Positions 1 to 9,254 of a stretch of 64,000 nt of DNA are shown in pieces. Below the pieces are notes generated by a model. It saw only the letters and a list, made by a program, of their open reading frames with translations. It was not told where the DNA came from and did not search any database. The stretch is from JAKQIM01 sp964633225 (GTDB lineage Bacteria > Chloroflexota > Anaerolineae > Anaerolineales > UBA4823). The stretch's first letter is position 1, and the number at the start of each line of letters is the position of its first letter. The DNA lies in NCBI GenBank assembly GCA_964633225.1, contig CAZWFQ010000009.1, positions 6,297 to 70,296 of the forward strand, in the 5' to 3' direction. The position numbers and the translations under genes are program-made.

Positions 1-1
1 A

Positions 2-538
2 ACTGGTCAAACGGTGATTGGCACCTTGGCCATCAATATTGCGCTGGTGCTGACCCAGGCCTTGCTGTTCATTGGCTTTATCCGCCATGCCATTCGCCCG
101 GTGCCTGCCGAATACCGGCCTGCCCCGGGCGAAAATTGGATCTGGATCGTCTACAGCATCGGCTTGGTCCTCTTGCCGCTGGCCTATTTGGGCATCGGGT
201 GGACAAGCCTACCCGACCCGGCCGGGCAGCCCCTGCTGGCCTGGTTGGGCGGGCCTGTGGCTGGCCTGCTGGCGCTCTTGGGCTGGTTTTTCTTGGGCCG
301 CAGCTTGCGCCCGAATATCAGAGGGCAAATCTCATTTCTCCGCAACAGCGCATCCTTTTTCAGCCGCCTCAGCCAGCTGCTCTCTTTCAACTGGCTGTAC
401 CGCTGGCTGTGGAAAGGCTTCCAGGGCTTCTCGCGCCTGCTGGCATTGATCAGCCGTACCTTAGAGGGCGAAGGCGGCTTACTGTGGGCCTTTGTGATCC
501 TGGCTTTGATCATTGCCTTCTTAAGACAAACACCTTGA
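2..538 (+). CDS. ND5/antiporter-like membrane protein, C-terminal part
   Basis: The reading frame is open to the left window edge, so only the C-terminus is visible (a GTG at 14 is probably internal). The fragment has three hydrophobic helices, then an amphipathic stretch, then a last membrane helix after the segment LEGEGGLLWAF. This shape, with a lateral helix followed by a final TM, is like the C-terminus of NuoL/ND5-type proton-channel subunits. It lies 7 bp upstream of a HyfE/NuoK-like gene and an ND2/ND4-like gene, which supports a complex I or formate-hydrogenlyase-like membrane module. No catalytic residues can be checked in this fragment, so the exact family is inferred mainly from context. 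Confidence 0.6.
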   Translation, partial: TGQTVIGTLAINIALVLTQALLFIGFIRHAIRPVPAEYRPAPGENWIWIVYSIGLVLLPLAYLGIGWTSLPDPAGQPLLAWLGGPVAGLLALLGWFFLGRSLRPNIRGQISFLRNSASFFSRLSQLLSFNWLYRWLWKGFQGFSRLLALISRTLEGEGGLLWAFVILALIIAFLRQTP

Positions 539-545
539 GCCTGTT

Positions 546-1154
546 ATGACGATTGACTTCCCTTCTTTCTTGCCCCCTCTGACCATGGCCCTGGCAACCC
601 TGACGGCCCTGGCCTTGCTGATCAGCCGCGATTGGCGCTGGAGCATTAGCGCCATTGCCATTCAATACCTGGCTGCCTTTATCCTGGTCAGCACCTCCTG
701 GCCGCTTGAAATGGCGATTGCAAAAATGATCGCTGGCTGGATGGCCGGCGCCATCTTGGGGATTGCCATAGCCAACGCACCCGAAGCCTGGGAAAGCAAG
801 GAGCTCGAGGTCCAGTCGGCCAGGCTTTTTCGCCTGCTGGCGGCCGGGACGGTCTTCGTCATCTTGCTTGGCACTGCGCCGGCGGCGGCTGATTGGCTGC
901 CAGGGATCAATTCGTTTGCTTTATGGGGCAGCCTTATTCTGATGGGCATGGGCCTGCTGCACCTGGGACTGACCACCCAACCGCTGCGGGTGGCCCTGGG
1001 GCTGCTGACCGTGCTGACCGGGTTTGAGATCTTATATGCTGCCGTTGAAAGCTCCACCCTGGTGGCAGGCCTGTTGGCCAGCGTGAACCTGTTCATCGCT
1101 CTGGCTTGCGCCTACCTGTTGACGGCCCCCAGCATCGAGGAGGAAGCGGAATGA
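546..1154 (+). CDS. HyfE/NuoK-like multi-pass membrane protein
   Basis: This 202-residue protein is almost entirely hydrophobic, with about six membrane segments. Its C-terminal half (GLLHLGLTTQPLRVALGLLT and the helix after it) resembles NuoK/HyfE-type small subunits of proton-translocating modules. The start lies 7 bp after the preceding gene. Its stop overlaps the next start in an ATGA arrangement at 1151-1154, so translation is probably coupled. It likely forms a membrane arm with the flanking ND5-like and ND2/ND4-like proteins. Subfamily assignment is tentative because these small subunits diverge strongly. Confidence 0.55.
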   Translation: MTIDFPSFLPPLTMALATLTALALLISRDWRWSISAIAIQYLAAFILVSTSWPLEMAIAKMIAGWMAGAILGIAIANAPEAWESKELEVQSARLFRLLAAGTVFVILLGTAPAAADWLPGINSFALWGSLILMGMGLLHLGLTTQPLRVALGLLTVLTGFEILYAAVESSTLVAGLLASVNLFIALACAYLLTAPSIEEEAE

Positions 1155-2548
1155 GTGCCCCCCTCTTGTGGATCGCCCTGCCAGGCGCGGCCGCGATTGT
1201 GCTGTTCTTCCTGCGCCGCTGGTACCGTTCCACCGTCATCGCTGGCGTCACCACCAGCCTGCTCTTGGCCCTGCTGGCCAGTCGCCTGCCCATTAATGAG
1301 TTTATCCGCCTGGGCCCCTGGACGTTCAAGCTGAACGACACGCTGAATATCCTTGGGAGGCGTTTTCTGCTTGATAACAGCGACCGGCCTCTCCTGGTGG
1401 TGATCTATTTGCTGGCAACCTTCTGGTTTGGAGGAGTGTATGCCAGCCGCGCCGGGCGCATGTTCGTGCCATTGGGATTGGGGATCGTGACCCTGCTCAC
1501 CGCAGCCTTGACTGTAGAACCCTTTCTCTATGCAGCACTGCTGATCGAAATGGCGGCCCTGGTCTCTGTGCCCCTGCTCACCATCCCAGGCCGGCCGGTG
1601 CGGCGAGCGGTGCTTCGGTTCCTGGTCTTCCAGACTTTTGCCATGCCGTTTATTCTCTTCAGCGGTTGGATGTTGGCTGGCGTAGAGGCCAGCCCTGGCG
1701 AGCTGAGCCAGGTTACCCGCGCCGCCACCCTGCTGGCCTTCGGTTTTGCCTTCTGGCTGGGCATCTTCCCCTTCCACAGTTGGATCCCTACCCTGGCAGA
1801 AGAAGCCCATCCCTACGCCGCGGCATTCGTCTTGCTGATCTTACCCTGGATGGTTTCCTTGTTCGGCTTGAGTTTCTTGGATCGCTATGCCTGGTTGCGC
1901 GCCTCCGAATCGCTGTACATTTTGCTGCGCCTGAGCGGCGCATTGATGGTGCTGACCGGCGGGCTGTGGGCGGCCTTTGAGCGCCACCTGGGGCGCATGC
2001 TGGGCTATGCCGTGATGGTTGAGATTGGCAATACGCTTCTAGCCCTTGGCATGCCAGATGGCGTGCCTCTATCTTTTGCCATGTTCTTACCACGCGCCTT
2101 GGGGTTGGGCGTATGGGCCCTGGGTCTCTCGACCCTGCAAGCCGGCTTACCCGATACCAGCTTTCGCAGCATTCAAGGCCTGGCCCGCAGTATGCCACTG
2201 GCAGCCGGATCTGTGGTATTGGCTCACTTCTCCACGGCTGGCTTGCCCTTGCTGGCTGGGTTCCCCGTTCGCCTGGCCTTATGGCGCGGCCTTGCCAGCC
2301 AGGATATCTGGATTGCTGTGATTGCGCTCTTGGGCAGCGTTGGCCTCTTCGTCGGCGGCCTGCGGGCGATGGCCGTGCTCGTCATGGGGCCCGACGAGCA
2401 TCCCTGGCGCATTACCGAACGCTGGGAGATCCTGATCTTTTTGCTGATCGGTGTCTTTGCCTTGCTTTTGCTTGGTCTCTTTCCGCAGTGGTTTCTCCCC
2501 TCCCTGGCAGAGATCGCTCAGATCTTCGGACAACTGGGCCAGCCCTGA
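1151..2548 (+). CDS. Proton-conducting transporter subunit (NuoN/NuoM/HyfF-like)
   Basis: The protein has 465 residues and about 13-14 membrane segments. The motif FPFHSWIPTLAEEAHPYAA, near residue 205, is the hallmark loop of ND2/ND4/ND5 antiporter-like subunits, where it normally reads FPFHxWLPDAH or similar. The start at 1151 was chosen because it makes a 4-bp ATGA overlap with the upstream gene; an upstream in-frame start at 1106 would lie deep inside that gene. It would move protons or sodium through the membrane as part of a complex I-like or hydrogenase-like module. No hydrophilic redox subunits are in view; they may lie left of the window. Confidence 0.75.
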   Translation: MSAPLLWIALPGAAAIVLFFLRRWYRSTVIAGVTTSLLLALLASRLPINEFIRLGPWTFKLNDTLNILGRRFLLDNSDRPLLVVIYLLATFWFGGVYASRAGRMFVPLGLGIVTLLTAALTVEPFLYAALLIEMAALVSVPLLTIPGRPVRRAVLRFLVFQTFAMPFILFSGWMLAGVEASPGELSQVTRAATLLAFGFAFWLGIFPFHSWIPTLAEEAHPYAAAFVLLILPWMVSLFGLSFLDRYAWLRASESLYILLRLSGALMVLTGGLWAAFERHLGRMLGYAVMVEIGNTLLALGMPDGVPLSFAMFLPRALGLGVWALGLSTLQAGLPDTSFRSIQGLARSMPLAAGSVVLAHFSTAGLPLLAGFPVRLALWRGLASQDIWIAVIALLGSVGLFVGGLRAMAVLVMGPDEHPWRITERWEILIFLLIGVFALLLLGLFPQWFLPSLAEIAQIFGQLGQP

Positions 2549-2596
2549 CACGGCACACCCACCCGCGCATACTCACCCGCCAGCATCATCCTATGT

Positions 2597-2602
2597 TACA
2601 AT
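2597..2602 (+). promoter_or_regulatory. Candidate -10 box for the coiled-coil gene
   Basis: The hexamer TACAAT lies 20 nt before the ATG at 2623, with an AGGAG ribosome site between them. No convincing -35 is seen, so this is a weak call. Confidence 0.35.
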
Positions 2603-2622
2603 AAAATCCTTAGGAGATCGTC

Positions 2623-3801
2623 ATGGACCTCGACCAGCTACAAAAACGCATCCAGTGGATTGAAGATGACCGGCGCAAGGAGAAGGACTCCATTGCGCTA
2701 TTAGAAAGCCGCATGGTGGCCCTAGAAGGCCAACTGGCTGCCGCCAACCAACAGGGAAAAGACCTGGATGGCGAGCTGACCCGCATCGCCGCAGTGATCA
2801 CACGCATGGATCAATACGACCAGAACCTGCTTGCCTCGCGCGTAGAATCCAAACGTGCCCTGGAAGAATTGGAAAAAGAGATCAAGACCCGCTCTGACGA
2901 GGTCGAGAAGGTGCGGCGGGTGGAAACAAAAGCCCTTGAGACCAGCCTGAGCGAGCTGCGCAAAGAATTGGAACCCATTGCAAAACTCGAAAAGGGTCTC
3001 CAGGCACGCCTGGAAGAAGAAGGCCGCCTGCGCCGCTCGATCGACGAAGTGCGCGAGAAGGTCAACCAGGTGCGCATGGAAGAAGAGGAATACACCCGCA
3101 CCTACCGCCTGGTGGAAGATGGCCGCCGCCAGGATGCCAAGCGCATTGTTGATTTGCAAGGCGAAGTGACCGCTCTGCGCAAGCGCTCTGACGATGCGCG
3201 CGGCCAAACCGAGCTGATCAATACCACCTTGCGCAAATTGGAAACCCGCCTGAATGAGCTGGCCACGGTAGAATCTGAGCGGCGTGATGCCATGTCTACC
3301 TTCTTAGACAAGCAAAATTTGACCGCTGTCGAACGCGATCGCACCTGGAAGGAGTGGCAAACCCGCTTCCAAACCGTCGAAAAACAGGCCGTGGATGTTG
3401 AAACACAGCTCTTGCAGCTCGATTCGACCCAGCGTGAAGCCAAGCGTGCCCAGGGCGCCCTGGAAGATCTAACCCAGCGCGTAGAACGCCGTATCAACGA
3501 AATCACCGAGATCCAGCGCCTGGCTGAAGATCGCTTCCGCCAGGAATGGGTCACCTTCAAGGCCGATGACCAGAAACGGTGGACTAACTACACCTTGACG
3601 CAAGAAGAACAGCGCAACGAAATCACGCGCCAGTTTGAGAAGCTGTCTGAACAATCAACCCACATGGAAGATGAACTGCAAGAGGTGCAAGATCTGCTCC
3701 ATCAAGCCAACGAGCTGGCAGAAAAGCGTCTCCAAAACCTGCTGGCCACTGCCCATGAATGGGTTTCAGCTTACGAGCGTACCATCGGCCGCTCTCGCTA
3801 G
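2623..3801 (+). CDS. Long coiled-coil protein of unknown function
   Basis: The 392-residue protein is charged from end to end, with heptad-like spacing of Leu, Ile and Val and a very high content of Glu, Arg, Lys and Gln. It is predicted to be one long coiled coil. It has no signal peptide, membrane helix or catalytic motif. AGGAG lies 8 nt before the ATG, so this start is firm. It stands alone between the transporter module and selB. By composition it resembles structural or scaffolding proteins of the SMC/myosin-tail type, but no family can be named from sequence alone. Confidence 0.7.
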   Translation: MDLDQLQKRIQWIEDDRRKEKDSIALLESRMVALEGQLAAANQQGKDLDGELTRIAAVITRMDQYDQNLLASRVESKRALEELEKEIKTRSDEVEKVRRVETKALETSLSELRKELEPIAKLEKGLQARLEEEGRLRRSIDEVREKVNQVRMEEEEYTRTYRLVEDGRRQDAKRIVDLQGEVTALRKRSDDARGQTELINTTLRKLETRLNELATVESERRDAMSTFLDKQNLTAVERDRTWKEWQTRFQTVEKQAVDVETQLLQLDSTQREAKRAQGALEDLTQRVERRINEITEIQRLAEDRFRQEWVTFKADDQKRWTNYTLTQEEQRNEITRQFEKLSEQSTHMEDELQEVQDLLHQANELAEKRLQNLLATAHEWVSAYERTIGRSR

Positions 3802-3846
3802 CCACCCACTTTCCGCTATTCATCAGCCGCCACTTCCTAATTTACT

Positions 3847-5754
3847 ATGCACGTTATCGGCACCGCAGGCCACGTAGATCACGGTAAATCCACCCTTGTC
3901 CAGGCACTAACCGGCATTCATCCCGACCGCCTAAAAGAAGAACGCGAGCGCGAGATGACGATTGACCTGGGTTTTGCCTGGCTGACCCTGCCCGGCGGGG
4001 AGGAAATTGGCATTGTCGACGTGCCCGGACATCGCGATTTCATTGAGAATATGCTGGCTGGCGTGGGCGGGATCGATGCGGCGCTGTTCGTTATTGCCGC
4101 CGACGAAGGCCTGATGCCGCAAACCCGCGAGCACCTGGCCATCCTGGATCTGCTGCAAGTGCCGGGCGGGGTGGTGGCGCTGACCAAGATAGACCTGATC
4201 GACGACCCTGATTGGCTGGACCTGGTGGAAGATGACATTCGCCAGGCATTGCATAACACCATTCTTGAAAAAGCCCCCATTGTGCGCGTCTCGGCGCGTG
4301 CCCGGCAGGGCTTGCCCGAACTGCTGGCAGCTATTGGCGAGTGCCTGGCTGAACGCCCGCCTCGCCTGGACCTGGGCAAACCCCGCCTGCCAGTGGACCG
4401 CGTATTCACCATGCCCGGTTTTGGCACGGTAGTCACCGGCACGCTCAGTGATGGCAGCCTGCGCCTGGGCGACGAGGTAGAAATCTTACCGGCTGGCCTG
4501 AGCGGGCGCGTGCGCGGCTTGCAGACCCACAAGCGCAAGGCCGACCTGGCAGTGCCCGGCAGCCGCACGGCGGTCAACATCTCTGGCGTAGATTTAGAGC
4601 AGGTTTTGCGCGGCAGTGTGGTGGCCCACCCTGGCGATTACCAATCCACGCGCCGCCTGGATGTGCGCTTCCGCCTGCTGCCCGACGTGAGCCAGCCTTT
4701 GCACCACGATACCGAGGTGAAGTTTTTCATCGGGGCGGCTGAAGTGGTGGCCCGCCTGCGCCTGCTGGGCGGCGAAGAGCTGCTGCCCGGCGAAGAAGGC
4801 TGGCTGCAGCTTGAGATGGATGACCCGGTGGTGGCGGTGCGTGGAGATCGCTATATCCTGCGCCGCCCATCCCCTGGCGAAACCCTGGGCGGGGGAGCCG
4901 TGCTCGACCCGCACCCCAAAGGCCGCCACAAACGGTTTGCCCAATCGGTGCTGGAACGCCTGCACGCGCTGGCCCAAGGCACACCTGCCGAGGTACTGAT
5001 GCAAAGCATGGCGGCGCTTGGCGCAGCACCCCTGCAGGATGTTTTGCAGCGCTCCAGCCTAGAAGCCACCACCGCCAGGCAGGCGCTCGCTGAATTACTG
5101 GAAACTGGACAATTGGTTTTTCTCGAAGGCGAAGGCAAGGCAGAAGCCCTGCCGGCAGCAGCAGCGAGCCTGGTCACCAGCCAGGGCTATTGGGGGCAAC
5201 TCACCACCCGCCTGCTAGCAGAGCTGGACAATTACCATGCTGCCAACCCCTTGCGCCGCGGCCTGCCGCGCGAAGAGTTGAAAAGCCGGCTCAAGCTCCC
5301 CGTGCGGCTTTTCAATGCCACCTTGCGTAAACTCGTCAATTGTGGCGAGGTGGTTGAGAATGGCCCCCTGGTTATGCGCCCGGGTCACGCCATCCGCTTA
5401 AACCCCCAGCAGCAGCGCCAGGCCGATGCCCTGCTAAAACGCTTTGCCGCTGCCCCCTATGCCCCGCCGGTGGCAAAGGAGTGCCAGGCAGAAGTGGGCG
5501 AGGATCTTTACAATGCCTTGTTGGAATTGAGCGAATTGGTCTTTGTGCCGCCAGACGTAGTCTTCCGGCGCAGTGATCACGAACACATGATTGCCGAAGT
5601 GCGCCGCCTGATCGCCCAAAAGGGCGCCGTCACCGCGGCCGAAGTGCGCGACCACTTCAATACCAGCCGCCGCTACGTCTTGGCCTTCCTCGAGCACCTG
5701 GATGCCCAGGGCATCACCGTTCGGGATGGCGATGCCCGCCGGCTGAAGAAATAA
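3847..5754 (+). CDS. selB: Selenocysteine-specific elongation factor SelB
   Basis: This 635-residue GTPase has G1 GHVDHGKS at 8-15, a G2 Thr in MTID near 38, G3 DVPGH at 58-62 and G4 TKID at 113-116. After the EF-Tu-like domains II and III comes a long C-terminal part with winged-helix modules (about 400-633), which in SelB bind the SECIS hairpin. Length and domain order match bacterial SelB and exclude ordinary EF-Tu. SelB brings Sec-tRNA to in-frame UGA codons. No selA, selD, selC or recognisable selenoprotein lies in the window, so the partners must be elsewhere. The gene converges with the anti-sigma gene, with 10 bp between stops. Confidence 0.93.
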   Translation: MHVIGTAGHVDHGKSTLVQALTGIHPDRLKEEREREMTIDLGFAWLTLPGGEEIGIVDVPGHRDFIENMLAGVGGIDAALFVIAADEGLMPQTREHLAILDLLQVPGGVVALTKIDLIDDPDWLDLVEDDIRQALHNTILEKAPIVRVSARARQGLPELLAAIGECLAERPPRLDLGKPRLPVDRVFTMPGFGTVVTGTLSDGSLRLGDEVEILPAGLSGRVRGLQTHKRKADLAVPGSRTAVNISGVDLEQVLRGSVVAHPGDYQSTRRLDVRFRLLPDVSQPLHHDTEVKFFIGAAEVVARLRLLGGEELLPGEEGWLQLEMDDPVVAVRGDRYILRRPSPGETLGGGAVLDPHPKGRHKRFAQSVLERLHALAQGTPAEVLMQSMAALGAAPLQDVLQRSSLEATTARQALAELLETGQLVFLEGEGKAEALPAAAASLVTSQGYWGQLTTRLLAELDNYHAANPLRRGLPREELKSRLKLPVRLFNATLRKLVNCGEVVENGPLVMRPGHAIRLNPQQQRQADALLKRFAAAPYAPPVAKECQAEVGEDLYNALLELSELVFVPPDVVFRRSDHEHMIAEVRRLIAQKGAVTAAEVRDHFNTSRRYVLAFLEHLDAQGITVRDGDARRLKK

Positions 5755-5764
5755 AGTCCGGCTT

Positions 5765-6022
5765 CTACTTCTTTAATTCGTCCAGCTCCAGCTTTTTGAA
5801 CAAGCGCTGCCTGATCTCATCTGGCACTGGTTCTGGCCTGGCGGTGACATGGTATAAGTAAACCGTTTTGCGCAGGGTATCTACCACCACGCGGCAGTTC
5901 TCACAATGTGCCAGGTGACGTTCCAGCTCAACGCATAAGGTCTCCTCCAGCTCTCCATCCACATAATCCGAAAGCGCCCCCAACAACTCGCGGCAGTTTT
6001 CTGTATGCTTGTGTTCGCTCAT
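5765..6022 (-). CDS. Zinc-finger anti-sigma factor (zf-HC2)
   Basis: The product has about 85 residues. The segment HLAHCENC has the HxxxCxxC signature of the zinc-binding anti-sigma (ZAS/zf-HC2) fold, with a further upstream His/Cys (HTENC). The start at 6022 is preferred over an in-frame ATG at 6049 because AAGGAG lies 9 nt upstream and the 6049 choice would overlap the sigma gene. It follows the ECF sigma gene by 13 bp, the usual cognate arrangement. There is no membrane segment, so it is a soluble anti-sigma that probably senses redox state or metal through its Cys residues. Its exact signal is unknown. Confidence 0.85.
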   Translation of the reverse strand: MSEHKHTENCRELLGALSDYVDGELEETLCVELERHLAHCENCRVVVDTLRKTVYLYHVTARPEPVPDEIRQRLFKKLELDELKK

Positions 6023-6035
6023 TTTCGCATTCTCC

Positions 6036-6677
6036 TTATGCACCGCCATCCCGCATCACCAAGAGCCGTTCTCCAAAATATACCGATAACAACTCTCTCA
6101 GCCGCATGCGGGCACGCGATAAACGCGTCTTGACCGCCGTTTCGCTCAGACCCAACACTTCAGCCGTCTCTTGGGTAGAAAGGTCCTCAATATCGCGCAG
6201 CAAAAAGACCACCCGCAGGCTGTGCGGCAGTTGATCAACCGCCGCGTCCAGGTGCTTACGCGCTTCTTGCGACATCATTTCCTTCTCCGGCAGGCAGCAC
6301 CAATCCACGATCTGCAGCGGCTCTTGATCGCCTTCTTCGCCCATTAACGGCTCATCCAGCGAAACCTGGTCAGGGCGCCTGCGGCGCAAGAGCATCAACG
6401 CCTCATTGGTGGCTATCCGAAAGAGCCAGGTTGAAAGCTTCGAACGCCCATCAAAGGTTTTCAAATGACGGAAAGCCTTTAAGAATGTGTCTTGCAGCAC
6501 GTCCTCGGCATCCTGGGGTTGGTTGAGCATTCTCAAAGCCAGGCGATAAATATTGGCCGAATAAGCCTCTACCAGGCGAGAAAACTCAGCCCGGTCACCT
6601 GCCCGGAGCGCATCCAACGCAAAATCTTCTGCTGGTTCTACCATTTTAGATGCATCCTCATTCAAAACGTTACGCAC
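6036..6677 (-). CDS. ECF (RpoE-type) RNA polymerase sigma factor
   Basis: The 213-residue protein has sigma region 2 (QDAEDVLQDTFLKAFRHL, then the STWLFRIATNEALMLLRRRR helix that contacts the -10) and region 4 near the C-terminus (LSTQETAEVLGLSETAVKTR, the -35-binding HTH). There is no region 3, as in group 4 sigma factors. Translation probably starts at the GTG at 6677 or the ATG at 6644. A perfect TATAAT lies just upstream. It is followed by its zf-HC2 anti-sigma. The pair would control a stress or envelope regulon that cannot be identified from here. Confidence 0.92.
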   Translation of the reverse strand: MRNVLNEDASKMVEPAEDFALDALRAGDRAEFSRLVEAYSANIYRLALRMLNQPQDAEDVLQDTFLKAFRHLKTFDGRSKLSTWLFRIATNEALMLLRRRRPDQVSLDEPLMGEEGDQEPLQIVDWCCLPEKEMMSQEARKHLDAAVDQLPHSLRVVFLLRDIEDLSTQETAEVLGLSETAVKTRLSRARMRLRELLSVYFGERLLVMRDGGA

Positions 6678-6698
6678 TTCTTTTTAGACAGCACCTGC

Positions 6699-6704
6699 AT
6701 TATA
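6699..6704 (-). promoter_or_regulatory. -10 box upstream of the ECF sigma gene
   Basis: Read on the minus strand this is a perfect TATAAT, 21 nt before the GTG start. No strong -35 is apparent. It would be recognised by the housekeeping sigma. Confidence 0.5.
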
Positions 6705-6799
6705 ATCTACCATGAGTTTGGAATAAGGGCCTTTTTGGCTTGTAGCACTTCAAAAGAACTGCTTCTGTACCTTTCAATTCCCTGGTGTTTGCTTAATTT

Positions 6800-9250
6800 A
6801 TGTCACATTTCATTCAAAACACTCACCTTCACCTTGCCATCCATCCCGAACAAGCCAACTGGGACCTGACCCTGCGCAACAGCCAGGGGTTTGCATTGCA
6901 TGGGGCGCGCATGAGCGCCCGCTATCGCCCAGCATCGGTTTTTGGCGGCCCGCGCACGGCCCTGGATGCCTGGCCGCGCTGCCAATTGAGCGAGTCGCAA
7001 ACAGCCCAATCTCCACACGGCCCCATGCAGCAAGTTACCCTGCACACTGGCCCCTACGACCTGGGACTGCTTTGCAGCATCACCTTTGCCCTCCCCGAAC
7101 AGCATCCTTTTTTGCTATTGAAGGTTACCCTCACCAACCACGGCCCTCGCCCCATCCTGGTTGATCAGATTGAGATGCTCAACCTGGGCTTCATCAATGT
7201 GCACCAACCATCCGACACCCGGCGGGCAATTGTGGAGGGGCAAAGCAGCCTGGGCAGGTTGCAGTTCCCAACCGCCCGCCTGGATCCGGCTTTCTTCTCC
7301 AACGGTTGGCAGTCTTGGAGCCATACCGGCGCCTATGGAGCCCAGGATCCTTACCGCCGCACCCACCTTGGGTCCATCGTCTCACCTATGTGGTACAACG
7401 CCTCCACGCCGCAGCCCAGGCGCGCCGGCGCCTATGCCAGTGATATGTTTGGCGTGCTGGGCGATCGCAACAGCCGCCTGGGCCTGCTGGCGGGCTTTCT
7501 CTCACAACAGCAGCAGTTTGGCGCCCTCGAAGCCCTGCTTGACCCCCGCGGCCCTGCCTTGCGCCTGTGGGCCAGCGGCGATGGCGCCCGCCTGGACCCT
7601 GGCGCCCAGATGAGCACTGACTGGGCCTGCATTTCTTTCTTGAACGTAGACTCTCCCGACCCCCTGGCCCCCTACATTGATGCCGTTGCCCGCCAACATG
7701 AGATTGTAGAAGCGGCAGACGGCAGCAAGGCGGCTCAGATCCCCATGACCGGTTGGTGTTCATGGTACCACTTCTTCCAAAAGGTCACCGCTAACGATAT
7801 CCGGGCCAATTTACAGGCCGCCGCCCACCTGCGCCCGGGCCTACCCCTTGAACTGATCCAAATCGACGACGGCTTTGAAGCCCAGGTTGGCGACTGGTTC
7901 GACTTTGCGCCAGGCTTTCCGGACGGCGTGGCCCCCCTGGCAGCCGAGATCCGCCAGGCAGGTTTTGTGCCGGGCTTGTGGCTGGCGCCCTTCATCGTTC
8001 ATCCAAAATCGCAGCTCTACCGCCAGCACCCCGATTGGCTGCTGCGCGGCCGGCTTGGCCGCCCTGCCAACGCCGGTTTTGTGTGGGACGTGTTCACCAC
8101 CGGCCTGGACCTGACCCAACCCGCCGCCCTGGAATATGCCTGCCAGGTGGTGCGTACCGCGGCCCATGAATGGGGCTACCCCTACTTGAAGTTAGACTTT
8201 TTGTATGCCGCTGCCCTCCCAGGCCGTTACCATGACCCCACCTGTACGCGTGCCCAGGTGCTGCGCAAAGGGTTAGAAGCACTGCGCCAGGCTGTGGGGC
8301 CTGATGTCATCTTGCTCGGCTGCGGGTGTCCAATTGGCTCAGCGTTGGGCGTGGTGGATGCGATGCGCATTGGCGCTGACGTGGGGCCGCAGTGGTCGCC
8401 AGATTGGCACGGCATAGATGCCTTCTTCAAAACCGAACCAGGCATGCCATCAGCTCGGAATGCCATTCAAAATGCGATCACCCGCCTGCCGCTCAACCGC
8501 CGCTGGTGGATCAATGATCCCGACTGCCTCCTGCTCCGGCCCGAGACCCAGTATACAGCCGCCGAACTCAAGACCCTGGCTACCGTCATTGCCCTGGGAG
8601 ATGGGCTGCTATTGTTCTCAGACCACCTGCCCGATCTCCCCCCCGACCGCTTGCGCCTGGCCGAGAGCCTGCTGCCTCCCCTCAACCTGCCCCCCAGCAG
8701 CCGTCCCCGCCTGGTAGATTGGTTCGATACCCCCACCCCCTCCTGCCTGCTGCTCAACCTTCAAGGCGCATGCGGGGCGTGGAACTTGGCGGCGGTTTTT
8801 AACTGGAGTGACCAACCCCAAACCCTGGAACTACACCCCAGCAAAATAGGGCTTGACCCACAGCCAGATTACGTGGGGCGCGACTTCTGGAGTGGTCAAA
8901 CCTTCTTGCTGCCTGCCGGGCAGCCCCTGGCCTTGCCAGATGTACCCGCCCACGGCGTGCGCCTGCTGGCCCTGCGCGCCAGCCAGCCTGGTCAGGCGGC
9001 CTACTTAGGCAGCGATCTGCACATTTCACAAGGATCAGAAGTGACCGGTTGGCAAACCAGCAGCCAGGGCCTATCCCTGCACATCGAGCGCCCCGGAAAC
9101 GCCCAGGGTGAGATTGTGCTTTCTCTGCCTGCCCTCCCCCAGCGTGCCAGCTTGAACGGCCTGCCCCTGGCATGGACGATCGATGAACAAGGCTTTTATC
9201 ACTTTGCCGTCACATTCAATCAATCAGCCCAAATAGAGATTGGAGAGTAA
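6800..9250 (+). CDS. Alpha-galactosidase, glycoside hydrolase family 36
   Basis: This 816-residue protein has the GH36/clan D arrangement: an N-terminal beta-sandwich with NGWQSWSHTG near 170, a (beta/alpha)8 barrel from about 315, and a C-terminal beta domain. The predicted nucleophile is Asp466 in LKLDFLYAAALPG and the acid/base is Asp527 in MRIGADVGP; GWCSWY near 320 and IDDGFE near 355 are also typical. It would hydrolyse alpha-1,6-galactosides such as raffinose or melibiose. No signal peptide is seen, so it is probably cytoplasmic. No sugar transporter is adjacent. It is 4 bp ahead of the acyl-CoA synthetase gene, but a functional link is not obvious. Confidence 0.88.
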   Translation: MSHFIQNTHLHLAIHPEQANWDLTLRNSQGFALHGARMSARYRPASVFGGPRTALDAWPRCQLSESQTAQSPHGPMQQVTLHTGPYDLGLLCSITFALPEQHPFLLLKVTLTNHGPRPILVDQIEMLNLGFINVHQPSDTRRAIVEGQSSLGRLQFPTARLDPAFFSNGWQSWSHTGAYGAQDPYRRTHLGSIVSPMWYNASTPQPRRAGAYASDMFGVLGDRNSRLGLLAGFLSQQQQFGALEALLDPRGPALRLWASGDGARLDPGAQMSTDWACISFLNVDSPDPLAPYIDAVARQHEIVEAADGSKAAQIPMTGWCSWYHFFQKVTANDIRANLQAAAHLRPGLPLELIQIDDGFEAQVGDWFDFAPGFPDGVAPLAAEIRQAGFVPGLWLAPFIVHPKSQLYRQHPDWLLRGRLGRPANAGFVWDVFTTGLDLTQPAALEYACQVVRTAAHEWGYPYLKLDFLYAAALPGRYHDPTCTRAQVLRKGLEALRQAVGPDVILLGCGCPIGSALGVVDAMRIGADVGPQWSPDWHGIDAFFKTEPGMPSARNAIQNAITRLPLNRRWWINDPDCLLLRPETQYTAAELKTLATVIALGDGLLLFSDHLPDLPPDRLRLAESLLPPLNLPPSSRPRLVDWFDTPTPSCLLLNLQGACGAWNLAAVFNWSDQPQTLELHPSKIGLDPQPDYVGRDFWSGQTFLLPAGQPLALPDVPAHGVRLLALRASQPGQAAYLGSDLHISQGSEVTGWQTSSQGLSLHIERPGNAQGEIVLSLPALPQRASLNGLPLAWTIDEQGFYHFAVTFNQSAQIEIGE

Positions 9251-9254
9251 ACCC

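Noticed and set aside
1112..1810. Long open frame on the minus strand opposite the transporter subunit
   Set aside because: It is rich in Gln, Gly and His with no recognisable motif. It lies wholly over a well-supported membrane protein, a typical shadow frame in GC-rich DNA.
3847..5754. Selenoprotein gene near selB
   Set aside because: I looked for interrupted frames with conserved sequence on both sides of a TGA and saw none in the neighbouring genes.
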